A DNA stretch of 64,000 nt from Anaerolineales bacterium. Its GTDB lineage: Bacteria; Chloroflexota; Anaerolineae; Aggregatilineales; J027. The DNA lies in the NCBI GenBank assembly GCA_020634155.1, contig JACKCI010000001.1:1-64000 (forward strand), in the 5' to 3' direction. The notes under the pieces are model-generated. The model saw only the letters and a list, made by a program, of their open reading frames with translations, was not told the origin of the DNA and ran no database searches. The position numbers and the translations under genes were made by a program. Below are positions 31,881-40,989 of this stretch, piece after piece. Every line of letters starts with the position of its first letter. The stretch's first letter is position 1.

Positions 31881-33845
31881 TTATTCAATCTCCCATTGAT
31901 TCAATAGTGTCCATACTCGCAAGACTTCTGCAACACTCCACGCTTGGGCGATACACCCTCCGGCTTTAAATGGAGGATTGCCCTCAAAGACTTCGCTCAA
32001 GGTGCCCATTGCATGAGATTCAATTTGATGGATAAGCGGGATTATATAACTGCGAGCCAATACAGGGTCTTGGTATACGTGCAAATGGGCTGCCACAAAC
32101 GGGCCAATCAACCACCCCCACACTGTCCCTTGATGATAGGCACTATCGCGGCGGATTTGGTCGCCCCCATAGGTGCCGATGTAATCTGAATGATTAGGTG
32201 CAAGGCTGCGTAAGCCATGCGAGGTTAGTAATTGGCGGGCGCAGATGTCCACAACAGCTTGTTGCTGCTCAGGCGTAAGGGGGCAGTGCGGTAAGGCCAC
32301 CGCTATCAACTGATTGGGGCGCAAGTTGTCATCATCACCGTGTGGGGTGTCCAAAACATCGTAGCAATACCCGCACTCGGCATTCCAGAAGCGGCTAAAA
32401 GATTGTTCAACCAATCGTGCAGTCTCTCGATAAGGTTGGCTTGGCTTGCCGAGTGCATCCGCAAAGGCAGCCATGCTGTGGAGGGCATTGAGCCATAGTG
32501 CATTAATCTCAATCGGCTTACCCCTGCGTGGCGTGACCACCCAATCGCCAATCTTGACATCCATCCATGTTAGCTGTGAGCCAGCCTCGCCCGCATAGAG
32601 TAGGCTATCGTCGGGGTCAACGTGGATATTGTAGCGGGTGCCGCGCTGGTGCCATGCGATGATGTCTTCAAGGATAGGGTATAACTCGGTCAGAAAGGCA
32701 TGGTCAGTGGTGACTTCAACATAGGCACGAATAGCCTCAAAATACCATAAGGTGGCATCAACGGTGTTGTATTCGGGGTGCTGCCCCAATTCAGGAAACC
32801 GATTTGGCAACATGCCCTGATTGACGAAATGGGCAAAGGTTCGCAAGATACGCTTGGCAACTTCGGGCCGTCCAACGCTGAGGGTTAGCCCGACGAGGCT
32901 AATCATGGTGTCACGACCCCAATCCTCAAACCAAGGATAACCCGCTAACACTGTTAAGCCATCGGGGTCATTAGCTACTGCTCGCTTGACAATGAACTGG
33001 TCAGCGGCAAGGGTTAGGTGTTGCAAGGCGGGTTCATGAAGCCCACTGCGTTCAATCAGATGCTGCTCATATTGGCGGCGTTCTTGGTAGGCAGCTTGGC
33101 TATCCAGAGATGGCGCGGGGTCGGTGCTGGCAACGATGGTCACTTGCTCACCAGCACTAAGGCTGATGCGCCATGTACCAATATGCAATTGCGAGTCGCG
33201 GGGGTCGAGTCCGCGGGCTTGCTCAACCTTGAGGTACAAATCATCAATCCATGTGGCGTGTGGGGTGAAGTTGGCACCATCGCTGAACAGATAGAACGGG
33301 GTGGCATCCTCAAAAGCCTGCACCTGTAAGCCATTATCAAGGGTTGTGGCGTGCATCGCCCAGTTGGCATGGGTGTTGCTGTGATGGTCGCGGTAATTGA
33401 CCAAGGCTTTCAAATCGAGTTGGAGGGGCAAGGTACCGCGCCGCATTTCATAGCGAATATAGGTGGTATTGCTGCCTTGTTGCATCCATACCCGCTTTTC
33501 TAGTACCGCATCGGCAAGGGCATAGACCCACACAGGCGTAGTACCCTCAAGATAAAAGCGCTCAAGGTAGTTTAAGCCTTCCGTCTCGACTGAATCCGGC
33601 CCCCAGCGATTGGCATACAGGCGATAGGACTGGTCATTGTAAACGACCAATTCATCAAGTTTAGCCAGCAGGAGGGTGCGGGCCAACGGTGGCTTCAGGG
33701 CGGCTATCAACAAGCCATGATAACGGCTGCTCATGGTACCCGCTACTGTGCCAGAGGCATAGCCGCCAATGCCATTGGTGACTAACCACTCACGCGCCTC
33801 GGCAATGGATATATCACTACACAAGCTGCGGTCTAACTCAAGCAT
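31881..33845 (-). CDS. glycogen debranching enzyme, archaeal type (amylo-alpha-1,6-glucosidase)
   Basis: The protein of about 654 residues has the GDE N-terminal domain (EWLVTNGIGGYASGTVAGTMSSRYHGLLIAAL) and the catalytic alpha/alpha-barrel (LAGYPWFEDWGRDTMISLVGL, EYNTVDATLWYFEAIRAY, QLTWMDVKIGDWVVTPR, YHQGTVWGWLIGP). It hydrolyses alpha-1,6 branch points of glycogen. Start ATG 33845 overlaps the pgl stop by 8 bases and follows AGGAG; an earlier in-frame start at 33872 is less likely. It lies in an operon with gnd, zwf and pgl, linking glycogen breakdown to the oxidative pentose phosphate path. Confidence 0.92.
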   Translation of the reverse strand: MLELDRSLCSDISIAEAREWLVTNGIGGYASGTVAGTMSSRYHGLLIAALKPPLARTLLLAKLDELVVYNDQSYRLYANRWGPDSVETEGLNYLERFYLEGTTPVWVYALADAVLEKRVWMQQGSNTTYIRYEMRRGTLPLQLDLKALVNYRDHHSNTHANWAMHATTLDNGLQVQAFEDATPFYLFSDGANFTPHATWIDDLYLKVEQARGLDPRDSQLHIGTWRISLSAGEQVTIVASTDPAPSLDSQAAYQERRQYEQHLIERSGLHEPALQHLTLAADQFIVKRAVANDPDGLTVLAGYPWFEDWGRDTMISLVGLTLSVGRPEVAKRILRTFAHFVNQGMLPNRFPELGQHPEYNTVDATLWYFEAIRAYVEVTTDHAFLTELYPILEDIIAWHQRGTRYNIHVDPDDSLLYAGEAGSQLTWMDVKIGDWVVTPRRGKPIEINALWLNALHSMAAFADALGKPSQPYRETARLVEQSFSRFWNAECGYCYDVLDTPHGDDDNLRPNQLIAVALPHCPLTPEQQQAVVDICARQLLTSHGLRSLAPNHSDYIGTYGGDQIRRDSAYHQGTVWGWLIGPFVAAHLHVYQDPVLARSYIIPLIHQIESHAMGTLSEVFEGNPPFKAGGCIAQAWSVAEVLRVWTLLNQWEIE

Positions 33846-34548
33846 GGAGCAAGGCTCCTGCGGCGTCATCAATCATCCATACCAACTCGCCGTCGTTTGG
33901 CTGAACGATTTGTGATGGGAGCAGGTCGGGTTGATATGCCCCTTCCAATACCTGCTTGAGGGCGGGAGCCTTGCCGTCCCCTGCGACGAGGAACATGACC
34001 TGTGCTGCTTGGTTAATCACCATCGGTGTTAGGGTCATGCGCCATGCGTCAAGTTTTTCGATATAGTGTCCAATCACCCAACGGGTGGTCTCATGGATAG
34101 CAGCGGTGCCGGGGAATAGGGAAGCCGTGTGTCCATCGCCCCCCATGCCTAAGATAATCAGGTCAAAACGCGGCACATCACCGAAGAACATCCGCAGTTG
34201 ATGCTCATATTCAGCAGCAGCTTGGGCAGGGTCAATATCCCCGTGCATCCGATAGATATTCTCTTGGGGAATGGGTACTTGACTGAGCAAGGCTTGGTGG
34301 ACAGCCCCATAGTTGCTGTCGGGATGGTCAGGCGGCACACAGCGCTCATCAGCCCAAAAGGTATAGACTTGCTGCCATGCGATGTCCTTGTGTGCCAATT
34401 GTTGATAGACGGGCGGGGTGGTGTTGCCACCTGACAGGGCCACGCTGAAGCGCCCTCGCTTGGTAATGGCGTGATTGGCAATCGCGGCAATGGTATTGGT
34501 TGCTGACTCAGCCAATTCAGCAAAAGAAGGATATTGTTTAATCATCAT
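33838..34548 (-). CDS. pgl: 6-phosphogluconolactonase (DevB type)
   Basis: This 236-residue enzyme hydrolyses 6-phosphogluconolactone, the product of Zwf. Family motifs are FSVALSGGNTTPPVYQQLA, FWADERCVPPDHPDSNYGAV, LIILGMGGDGHTASLFPGT and VMFLVAGDGKAPALKQVLEG. Start ATG 34548 overlaps the zwf stop in an ATGA arrangement; another in-frame ATG is at 34545. It is tightly coupled with the debranching enzyme downstream. Confidence 0.95.
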   Translation of the reverse strand: MMIKQYPSFAELAESATNTIAAIANHAITKRGRFSVALSGGNTTPPVYQQLAHKDIAWQQVYTFWADERCVPPDHPDSNYGAVHQALLSQVPIPQENIYRMHGDIDPAQAAAEYEHQLRMFFGDVPRFDLIILGMGGDGHTASLFPGTAAIHETTRWVIGHYIEKLDAWRMTLTPMVINQAAQVMFLVAGDGKAPALKQVLEGAYQPDLLPSQIVQPNDGELVWMIDDAAGALLHA

Positions 34549-35960
34549 GCATTCCCACAATCGTAGCGCCAATGATAGCCGTCACCCTCTAACAAGTGAT
34601 TAGCCGCTTCTGGCCCCCAACTCCCTACCGGATAACTGAGCATCGGCGGGGCCTTGTCACCTTCCCAGTTGCGGATGATAGGGTCAATAATACGCCATGC
34701 CGCTTCAATGCCATCGCTACGGGTAAAGAGCGAGGCATCCCCATTGAGGGTGTCGTAAATCAGACGTTCATAGGCATCGGGGATGATACACTCTCCAAAG
34801 GATTCAGCGTATTCAAAGCCCATGTTGACCGAGGCGGTTTCATGTACCGAGTCCGGCACCTTGGCCTCAAAGCGCAGATTAATGCCCTCATGGGGTTGGA
34901 TGCAAATCGAGAGGACATTGCGTGGAATCTGGCCCTGTGGCATAGCGAACATGGCATGGGGTGGTTGTTTAAACACCACATTAATCTCGCTGGTTTTAGT
35001 GGTCAAAGCCTTGCCAGAGCGCAGGAAAAAAGGTACGCCTTGCCAACGCCAATTATCAATATACAGGCGCAGGGCTGCATAAGTGGGCGTTTGCGAGTTA
35101 GGCGCGACCCCTTCGCTATCCAAATAGCCCTCATATTGAGCGCGTATAGTGTCGGCAAGGCTGACCGGACGAATGGCGCTCAAAACCTTGACCTTCTCAT
35201 TGCGGAGGTCATCAGCCTTAAATGAGGAAGGTGGCTCGGAGGCGACCAGTGCCAGCAATTGCAGCAGATGGTTTTGGAACATATCACGCATTACGCCCGA
35301 ATGGTCATAATAGCCTGCCCTGTGTCCGACATCGACACTCTCTGCAACGGTAATCTGTACATTGTCGATGTAGTTGCGGTTCCACAGAGGTTCAATGAAA
35401 GTATTGGTGAAGCGGAAAAACAGGATATTCTGGGCCGTCTCTTTGCCAAGGTAGTGGTCAATGCGGTAAAGCTGTGGCTCAGTAAAGGCGGCTTGCAGGG
35501 CATGGTTGAGGTCTTGAGCCGATTGCAGGTCATAGCCTATTGGTTTTTCCACCACCAAGCGCTTCCAGCCAACGGTCTCATCCGCTAATCCAACCGAGGC
35601 TAGGTTCTGAGCAATTGGGACAAAGAACTCTGGCGAGGTAGCCATATAGAACAGGCAGGTGTCATCGGCATAGGCCCGCAACTGCTCATAATCAGCTTGC
35701 ACATCCAAGTTGCCTTGACGATAGACGATATTGGGCGCAAACTCAGCCCATTTTGCCGCATCATAGGAGTGGGTCGAAAACTCCTGCACACCCCCCTGTA
35801 GCGCCTCGCGGAAATGGTCATCGCTCCAATCCCGACGGGCAAACCCCACCACCTGAAACGGCACAGATAGGCGGTTTTTGAGATAGAGATTATACAGGGC
35901 AGGAATCAGTTTGCGGTGCGTGAGATCGCCTGTGGCCCCAAAGATAACAATAGTGGTCAT
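34545..35960 (-). CDS. zwf: glucose-6-phosphate 1-dehydrogenase
   Basis: This 471-residue enzyme oxidises glucose-6-phosphate and makes NADPH. The N-terminal Rossmann motif IFGATGDLTHRKLIPALYNL, the active-site signature RIDHYLGKETAQN and the C-terminal WEGDKAPPMLSYPVGSWGPEAA are present. It is the second gene of a gnd-zwf-pgl-debranching enzyme operon, starting 6 bases after the gnd stop and overlapping pgl by 4. Confidence 0.97.
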   Translation of the reverse strand: MTTIVIFGATGDLTHRKLIPALYNLYLKNRLSVPFQVVGFARRDWSDDHFREALQGGVQEFSTHSYDAAKWAEFAPNIVYRQGNLDVQADYEQLRAYADDTCLFYMATSPEFFVPIAQNLASVGLADETVGWKRLVVEKPIGYDLQSAQDLNHALQAAFTEPQLYRIDHYLGKETAQNILFFRFTNTFIEPLWNRNYIDNVQITVAESVDVGHRAGYYDHSGVMRDMFQNHLLQLLALVASEPPSSFKADDLRNEKVKVLSAIRPVSLADTIRAQYEGYLDSEGVAPNSQTPTYAALRLYIDNWRWQGVPFFLRSGKALTTKTSEINVVFKQPPHAMFAMPQGQIPRNVLSICIQPHEGINLRFEAKVPDSVHETASVNMGFEYAESFGECIIPDAYERLIYDTLNGDASLFTRSDGIEAAWRIIDPIIRNWEGDKAPPMLSYPVGSWGPEAANHLLEGDGYHWRYDCGNA

Positions 35961-35966
35961 GGTATC

Positions 35967-36875
35967 CTACTCTTCTTTCTTGACGGCATGACCGCCAAAT
36001 TGGTTCCGCATGGCCGCCAGCAACTTAGCCGCATAGCTTTCATCTTGGCGGCTGATAAAGCGGGCCATGAGCGACAGTGTGATAATCGGGGCAGGTACAT
36101 CTTGGTCGATGGCTTCAAAGACCGTCCAGCGCCCTTCGCCTGAATCCGCCACCCAGCCCTTAATATCACTCAAGTCGGCGTCGTCCTTGAGGGCATTGGC
36201 GGTCAAGTCCAGCAGCCATGAGCGCACGACACTGCCAAAGCGCCATATCTCGGCAATCTGATGCAGGTCAAGATTAAAGGCTTGCTTGGCCCGCATAATC
36301 TCAAAGCCTTCGGCATAGGCCTGCATGAGACCGTATTCAATACCGTTATGCACCATCTTGACAAAATGACCCGACCCCGATGGCCCCACATGCCCCCAAC
36401 CCAAATCAGGTGCGGGTGCCAGTGTTTCGAGGATAGGGCGAATATGCGCCAGTGCTTCATCGGAGCCACCGACCATCATGCTATAGCCTTCTGTCAAGCC
36501 CCACACCCCGCCACTGGTGCCAACGTCCACATAATGGATACCGCGTGTTTGAAGCATCTCAGCACGGCGCATGGTGTCCTTGTAGTTGCTATTGCCGCCA
36601 TCAATGATGATGTCACCCGCGCTCAACAAGTCAGCTATGCTGGAGACGGTTTTTTCCGTGGGGTCGCCCGATGGCACCATGACCCATACCACCCGCGTGG
36701 GTGCCAGTTGCTCAACGACTTCGGGGAGGGTGCGTGCGCCTTTAGCGCCATCCGACTCCGCCGCCAGTATAGCGCTCTCATTAAGGTCATAGGCCACCAC
36801 GTCATGCCCACCCTTGAGCAGCCGTTTGACCATATTGGCCCCCATCTTGCCTAGCCCAATCATCGCTAATTTCAT
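35967..36875 (-). CDS. gnd: 6-phosphogluconate dehydrogenase, short (decarboxylating) type
   Basis: This 302-residue enzyme converts 6-phosphogluconate to ribulose-5-phosphate. The coenzyme motif AMIGLGKMGANMVKRLL, then DGGNSNYKDT, GTSGGVWG and the catalytic GHFVKMVHNGIEYG segment are visible. The length of about 300 residues is that of the YqeC/GntZ-type enzyme rather than the 470-residue form. AAGGAAA precedes ATG 36875. It is the first gene of the oxidative pentose phosphate operon and is divergent from the GNAT gene. Confidence 0.95.
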   Translation of the reverse strand: MKLAMIGLGKMGANMVKRLLKGGHDVVAYDLNESAILAAESDGAKGARTLPEVVEQLAPTRVVWVMVPSGDPTEKTVSSIADLLSAGDIIIDGGNSNYKDTMRRAEMLQTRGIHYVDVGTSGGVWGLTEGYSMMVGGSDEALAHIRPILETLAPAPDLGWGHVGPSGSGHFVKMVHNGIEYGLMQAYAEGFEIMRAKQAFNLDLHQIAEIWRFGSVVRSWLLDLTANALKDDADLSDIKGWVADSGEGRWTVFEAIDQDVPAPIITLSLMARFISRQDESYAAKLLAAMRNQFGGHAVKKEE

Positions 36876-36942
36876 TGGTGGTTTCCTTTCGTGTATGCTC
36901 TAATTGTATGCCTGCCAACGCGATAGGTAAAATGATAAGACG

Positions 36943-37965
36943 ATGAACACATATGATTTAACCAGCACCCGACGTATACAAGCTGCCCAACGCGCTCTCA
37001 GTCCTGTCCACTTTGGCTTCAAGCCCCGTGAGGGCATTCCACACGCATGGACAAAACGCTTTTCCGAAATTGGTATGGTCGGTTTTGCGATGCTTTCATG
37101 GCACCATGCCAACCAACAGGTGCCTTGGGGTGGTGCATCGCGGCATGTCTTGGAAACCATTACCGAGATACAGAAACAGGTCTGGGGCATTCAAGATTTT
37201 TACGCCCAAGCCCCGCTTGAATTGGCGATTATCCAAGACACAGGCGGCTATATTGGGGTAGCCTATGAGCTTGACAAAGGCTTTACAGAAGATGGCTGGC
37301 TGGGCTTTGTACTAGGCTATGGTTCACCGCGTGGGGTGCTGGTCTCGCATAAATTGGGCATCCGCCCTGACCAGCGCTCAACAGGCATAGGACGCCATCT
37401 CAAACTCCTGCAAGCCTATGAAGCGGTAATGGCAGGTCACCACACGATGGAATGGACATTTGACCCGATGCGGAGCCACAACGCCCATTTCAACTTTAAC
37501 AAACTGGGCGGCACCGTTGAGCGCTTCACGGTCAGCAAATATGGCCCCTTTCGTTCTGAACTCTATGGCGATGTGCCGTCTGACCGCTTTGTGGTGACAT
37601 GGCGACTGACTGACCCTCAAGTGCTGGCCTTTTTGCAACGACCTATTCCACCCACGCTTGATCTTGGTGCTATTCCCGATGTAAAGGCCGAGGAGTTGTC
37701 ACAAGTGAATGATACGCCGTATCTCAAATTCACCATCCCACGCGATATTGATGAATTTACTGCCAAGGAGCCAGAAAAAGCCGTACAGTGGCGGCAAGAT
37801 TTGCACTTCATTGGCACCCATTTCCTTGATAGCAAGCGTCCCAAGCAACTTGAGGGACACCCCCACGACCCAGCCCTCTTGACCGTTGAATACAGCCAAG
37901 GTACCCACCGTGTCACCCATTTTGTTGACGGTTGTTATGTCTTCACCCGTAAGGACAAGCGATGA
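36943..37965 (+). CDS. GNAT-family N-acyltransferase paired with an enolase-superfamily racemase
   Basis: This 340-residue protein has a central GNAT domain. The acyl-CoA binding loop lies in KLGIRPDQRSTGIGRHLKLLQAYEA, followed by TMEWTFDPMRSHNAHFNFNKLGG. Its stop overlaps the start of the next gene (ATGA at 37962-37965). In N-succinylamino acid racemase pathways a GNAT succinyltransferase is encoded beside the racemase and succinylates D-amino acids; that role is likely here but inferred from context. It has no signal peptide and is cytoplasmic. Confidence 0.8.
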   Translation: MNTYDLTSTRRIQAAQRALSPVHFGFKPREGIPHAWTKRFSEIGMVGFAMLSWHHANQQVPWGGASRHVLETITEIQKQVWGIQDFYAQAPLELAIIQDTGGYIGVAYELDKGFTEDGWLGFVLGYGSPRGVLVSHKLGIRPDQRSTGIGRHLKLLQAYEAVMAGHHTMEWTFDPMRSHNAHFNFNKLGGTVERFTVSKYGPFRSELYGDVPSDRFVVTWRLTDPQVLAFLQRPIPPTLDLGAIPDVKAEELSQVNDTPYLKFTIPRDIDEFTAKEPEKAVQWRQDLHFIGTHFLDSKRPKQLEGHPHDPALLTVEYSQGTHRVTHFVDGCYVFTRKDKR

Positions 37966-39137
37966 TTCCGACGATTCAGCCACTTGCTCATGACCCGCTA
38001 AACCTCAAAGAAATCACGATTAGGCGTTTGCGACTACGGTTGCGGGTACCCTTCCGCACTTCATTCGGTACCCAACAGGAACGCGACACCATTTTAGTCA
38101 TCCTCAAGACCCATGACGGCCTTATAGGAGTGGGAGAAGCGCCCTCGCTGGTGGCTCCTATGTACGATGAGCAGTACATCTGGAGCGACTACGATGTCTT
38201 GCAGCGCTTCCTTGTGCCGCATATCCCGACCACTATCACCAGTTATACGCAGCTACAGGATGAAACCCTATCTAGCATCAAAGGCCACCACTTCAGCAAA
38301 TGCGGGATTGAAGCCGCCTATTGGAATCTAGTTTCACAACAAACAGGTGAATCGCTCAAAACACTATGGGGTGGTGAAGCCGATATAGTGGTGGCAGGCT
38401 TCAGTATCGGCGGGCAGAGTTTAGAGGATGTCCTAGCACGGGCCGAGGTCGCCATCCAAGCGGGCTTCCGTCGTCTGAAAATAAAAATCTGGCCTAGTCA
38501 TGATGTGCAGGTGATAGCGGCCCTGCGCGAGCGCTACCCTGACCTTATGCTCCAAGTCGATGCCAATTGCGCCTATGACCCCTTCAATCCCGACCACCAA
38601 CGGGCGCTCAAGGCATTGGACGACTTTGGCCTTCTGATGATTGAGCAGCCTTTTAGCCCACATGATTTTCTCGACCATACCCGTTTTCAAGCCGAACTGA
38701 ATCTACAGACGCCCATCGCCCTCGATGAGAGCGTGCTATCTGTAGACGATGCACGGCGGGCCATTGAGATGTGGCGGCTGTTTGGCGTCGAGGACAAGCT
38801 CATTATCAACATCAAGCCACCCCGCGTTGGGGGCTATTGGCAAGGGCGCTTGATTGCTGAGATGGGCTATGAGCAAGGTATCCCCTGTTGGATGGGGGGC
38901 ATGTTGGAACTGGGCTTGGGCAAATGGATGAACGTGATTTTGTCCTCGCATCCGGGTTGTCGCTTACCGGGTGACCATCTCCAGCCGCAGCCCTATTACG
39001 AGCGCGATATTGCCGATCCGTTGCCCAGCATTCAACCCGATGGCACGATTGCGGTGCCGAGCCATTGGGGGGGCTGCGCGGTTGATTGGCAAGCTGTTGA
39101 AGAACTGACCATCGACCTGCATACAGACAAAAGATAG
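37962..39137 (+). CDS. enolase-superfamily enzyme, N-succinylamino acid racemase / o-succinylbenzoate synthase type
   Basis: This 391-residue protein of the muconate-lactonising subgroup has the catalytic K-x-K in RRLKIKIWPSHD, the metal ligands Asp in LQVDANCAYD, Glu in MIEQPF and Asp in IALDESV, and the second lysine in NIKPPRVGG. The capping domain begins RLRVPFRTSFGTQQERDTIL. NSAR and OSBS (MenC) enzymes cannot be told apart by eye; the coupled GNAT gene favours a racemase role, while no other menaquinone genes are adjacent. Confidence 0.88.
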   Translation: MIPTIQPLAHDPLNLKEITIRRLRLRLRVPFRTSFGTQQERDTILVILKTHDGLIGVGEAPSLVAPMYDEQYIWSDYDVLQRFLVPHIPTTITSYTQLQDETLSSIKGHHFSKCGIEAAYWNLVSQQTGESLKTLWGGEADIVVAGFSIGGQSLEDVLARAEVAIQAGFRRLKIKIWPSHDVQVIAALRERYPDLMLQVDANCAYDPFNPDHQRALKALDDFGLLMIEQPFSPHDFLDHTRFQAELNLQTPIALDESVLSVDDARRAIEMWRLFGVEDKLIINIKPPRVGGYWQGRLIAEMGYEQGIPCWMGGMLELGLGKWMNVILSSHPGCRLPGDHLQPQPYYERDIADPLPSIQPDGTIAVPSHWGGCAVDWQAVEELTIDLHTDKR

Positions 39138-39207
39138 CCAAAATCAGGACTATCCGCTGTCCAATGTGCGTTACACTAAAGTAGTACAGTTCAGGAGTTA
39201 CACTCAT

Positions 39208-40875
39208 ATGTTGAAAACTGACCTAAACACAGCCAAATCCCAATGGGAAAAAGAGGTGCTTGAAGATTCTATCAGCAAGTTACCAGAACGGCGTGAAACT
39301 TTTGAAACATCCTCTGGCATTCCGCTTGAACGCTTGTATGTGCCAGCCAATGACCCTGATTATCTCGATAAACTCGGCTTCCCCGGTGATTACCCCTATA
39401 CACGCGGGGTACAGCCGACCATGTATCGCTCACGGTTTTGGACAATGCGCCAATATGCGGGTTATGCTACCGCTGAGGAGTCCAACGCCCGTTATCATTT
39501 GCTCTTGCAACAAGGCGCACGCGGCCTGAGTGTGGCCTTTGACCTACCGACTCAAATCGGCTATGACGCCGATGACCCCATGTCACTCGGTGAAGTGGGC
39601 AAGGTTGGGGTGAGTATCAGCAGCATTCGTGACATGCAGCGCTTGTTTGAAGGCATCCCCCTCGACCAAGTATCGACCAGCATGACCATCAACGCCCCCG
39701 CCACCATTTTGTTAGCTATGTATATCGCGGTGGGCAAGAAACAAGGGGTTAGCCCCAATAAGCTGCGCGGCACAGTGCAAAACGATATTTTGAAAGAGTA
39801 TATTGCACGCGGTACCTATATCTTCCCGCCTGAGCCGAGCATGCGCCTGATTACCGACCTTTTCGCCTACAGCGCCGCCGATGTCCCCAAGTGGAACACC
39901 ATCAGCATCAGCGGCTATCATATCCGCGAGGCGGGCTGTACGGCGGTTCAAGAGGTAGCCTTCACGCTGGCAGATGGCATGGCCTATGTCCAAGCCGCCA
40001 TTGACGCGGGCCTTGAGGTCGATGAATTTGGGCAGCAACTCTCCTTCTTCTTCAATGCCCATAATCAATTCTTGGAGGAGGTCGCCAAATTCCGCGCCGC
40101 CCGTCGCATCTGGGCACGTTTGATGAAAGAGCGTTTCGGGGCCACCAATCCCAAGGCGCTGGCCTTGCGCTTCCACACCCAAACGGGTGGCAGCACCCTG
40201 ACCGCCCAACAACCCGAAAACAACATCATCCGCGTCACCATCCAAGCCCTCAGCGCGGTGCTAGGTGGCACCCAATCGCTGCATACCAACAGCATGGATG
40301 AGGCGCTGGCCCTACCGACGGCCCATGCTGTACAGATTGCCCTCCGCACCCAGCAGGTCATTGCCCATGAGAGTGGGGTGGCGGATACGGTGGACGCGCT
40401 GGCGGGGAGCTATCTAATTGAGGCCATGACCGATGAGATTGAAGCGCGGGCGATGGAGTACATCGAGAAAATTGATGAGATGGGTGGAGCCTTAGCCGCT
40501 ATTGAACAGGGCTTCATAAACCAAGAAATCAACGATGCGGCCTATGCCTATCAAAAAGCGGTGGAGAGCAACGACCAGATTATCGTCGGCCTTAATGAAT
40601 ATGTGACCCACGATGCTGACGAGAGCCACCTTGAACTCTTGCGCGTTGACCCAGCTATTGAGCAAGCCCGCCGTCAACAACTGGCAGAGTGGCGAGCCGA
40701 GCGCGACCAAGACAAGGTACACGAGTTAATGGGCCGTATCGAGAGCGCTGCCCGTAGCTCAGAAAATCTCATGCCTATCTTCATCGAAGCGGTGGAACAG
40801 GAACTTACCCTTGGCGAGATATGCCATGTGCTACGCGGCGTCTTTGGTGAATATCGCCCCCAAGTGAACATCTAG
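39208..40875 (+). CDS. mcmA: methylmalonyl-CoA mutase, large (catalytic) subunit
   Basis: This 555-residue protein is the TIM-barrel half of adenosylcobalamin-dependent methylmalonyl-CoA mutase, which interconverts succinyl-CoA and methylmalonyl-CoA. Characteristic stretches include TMRQYAGYATAEESNARYH, GLSVAFDLPTQIGYD, NTISISGYHIREAGCTAVQE and FHTQTGGSTLTAQQPENN. No C-terminal B12-binding domain is present, so a separate small subunit must exist elsewhere. ATG 39208 with AGGAG at 39193-39197 is preferred over an in-frame start at 39166. It is preceded by the racemase-like gene on the same strand. Confidence 0.96.
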   Translation: MLKTDLNTAKSQWEKEVLEDSISKLPERRETFETSSGIPLERLYVPANDPDYLDKLGFPGDYPYTRGVQPTMYRSRFWTMRQYAGYATAEESNARYHLLLQQGARGLSVAFDLPTQIGYDADDPMSLGEVGKVGVSISSIRDMQRLFEGIPLDQVSTSMTINAPATILLAMYIAVGKKQGVSPNKLRGTVQNDILKEYIARGTYIFPPEPSMRLITDLFAYSAADVPKWNTISISGYHIREAGCTAVQEVAFTLADGMAYVQAAIDAGLEVDEFGQQLSFFFNAHNQFLEEVAKFRAARRIWARLMKERFGATNPKALALRFHTQTGGSTLTAQQPENNIIRVTIQALSAVLGGTQSLHTNSMDEALALPTAHAVQIALRTQQVIAHESGVADTVDALAGSYLIEAMTDEIEARAMEYIEKIDEMGGALAAIEQGFINQEINDAAYAYQKAVESNDQIIVGLNEYVTHDADESHLELLRVDPAIEQARRQQLAEWRAERDQDKVHELMGRIESAARSSENLMPIFIEAVEQELTLGEICHVLRGVFGEYRPQVNI

Positions 40876-40906
40876 CGGGGTCAGTCAATCGTTGGGATGA
40901 GGGCGG

Positions 40907-40934
40907 TTCACAACAGCGTCGCCCGTGCTATAAT
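40907..40934 (+). promoter_or_regulatory. predicted promoter upstream of the TPR/Thr-Pro protein gene
   Basis: TTCACA (40907-40912) and a perfect TATAAT (40929-40934) are 16 bases apart. Just downstream, CCCTCAC (40937-40943) and GTGAGGG (40956-40962) form a 7-bp hairpin that would lie at the very start of the transcript. Confidence 0.5.
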
Positions 40935-40989
40935 TGCCCTCACTCACCATCTGGGGTGAGGGTCATTTTGCAATACCAAAGGTAAAATC

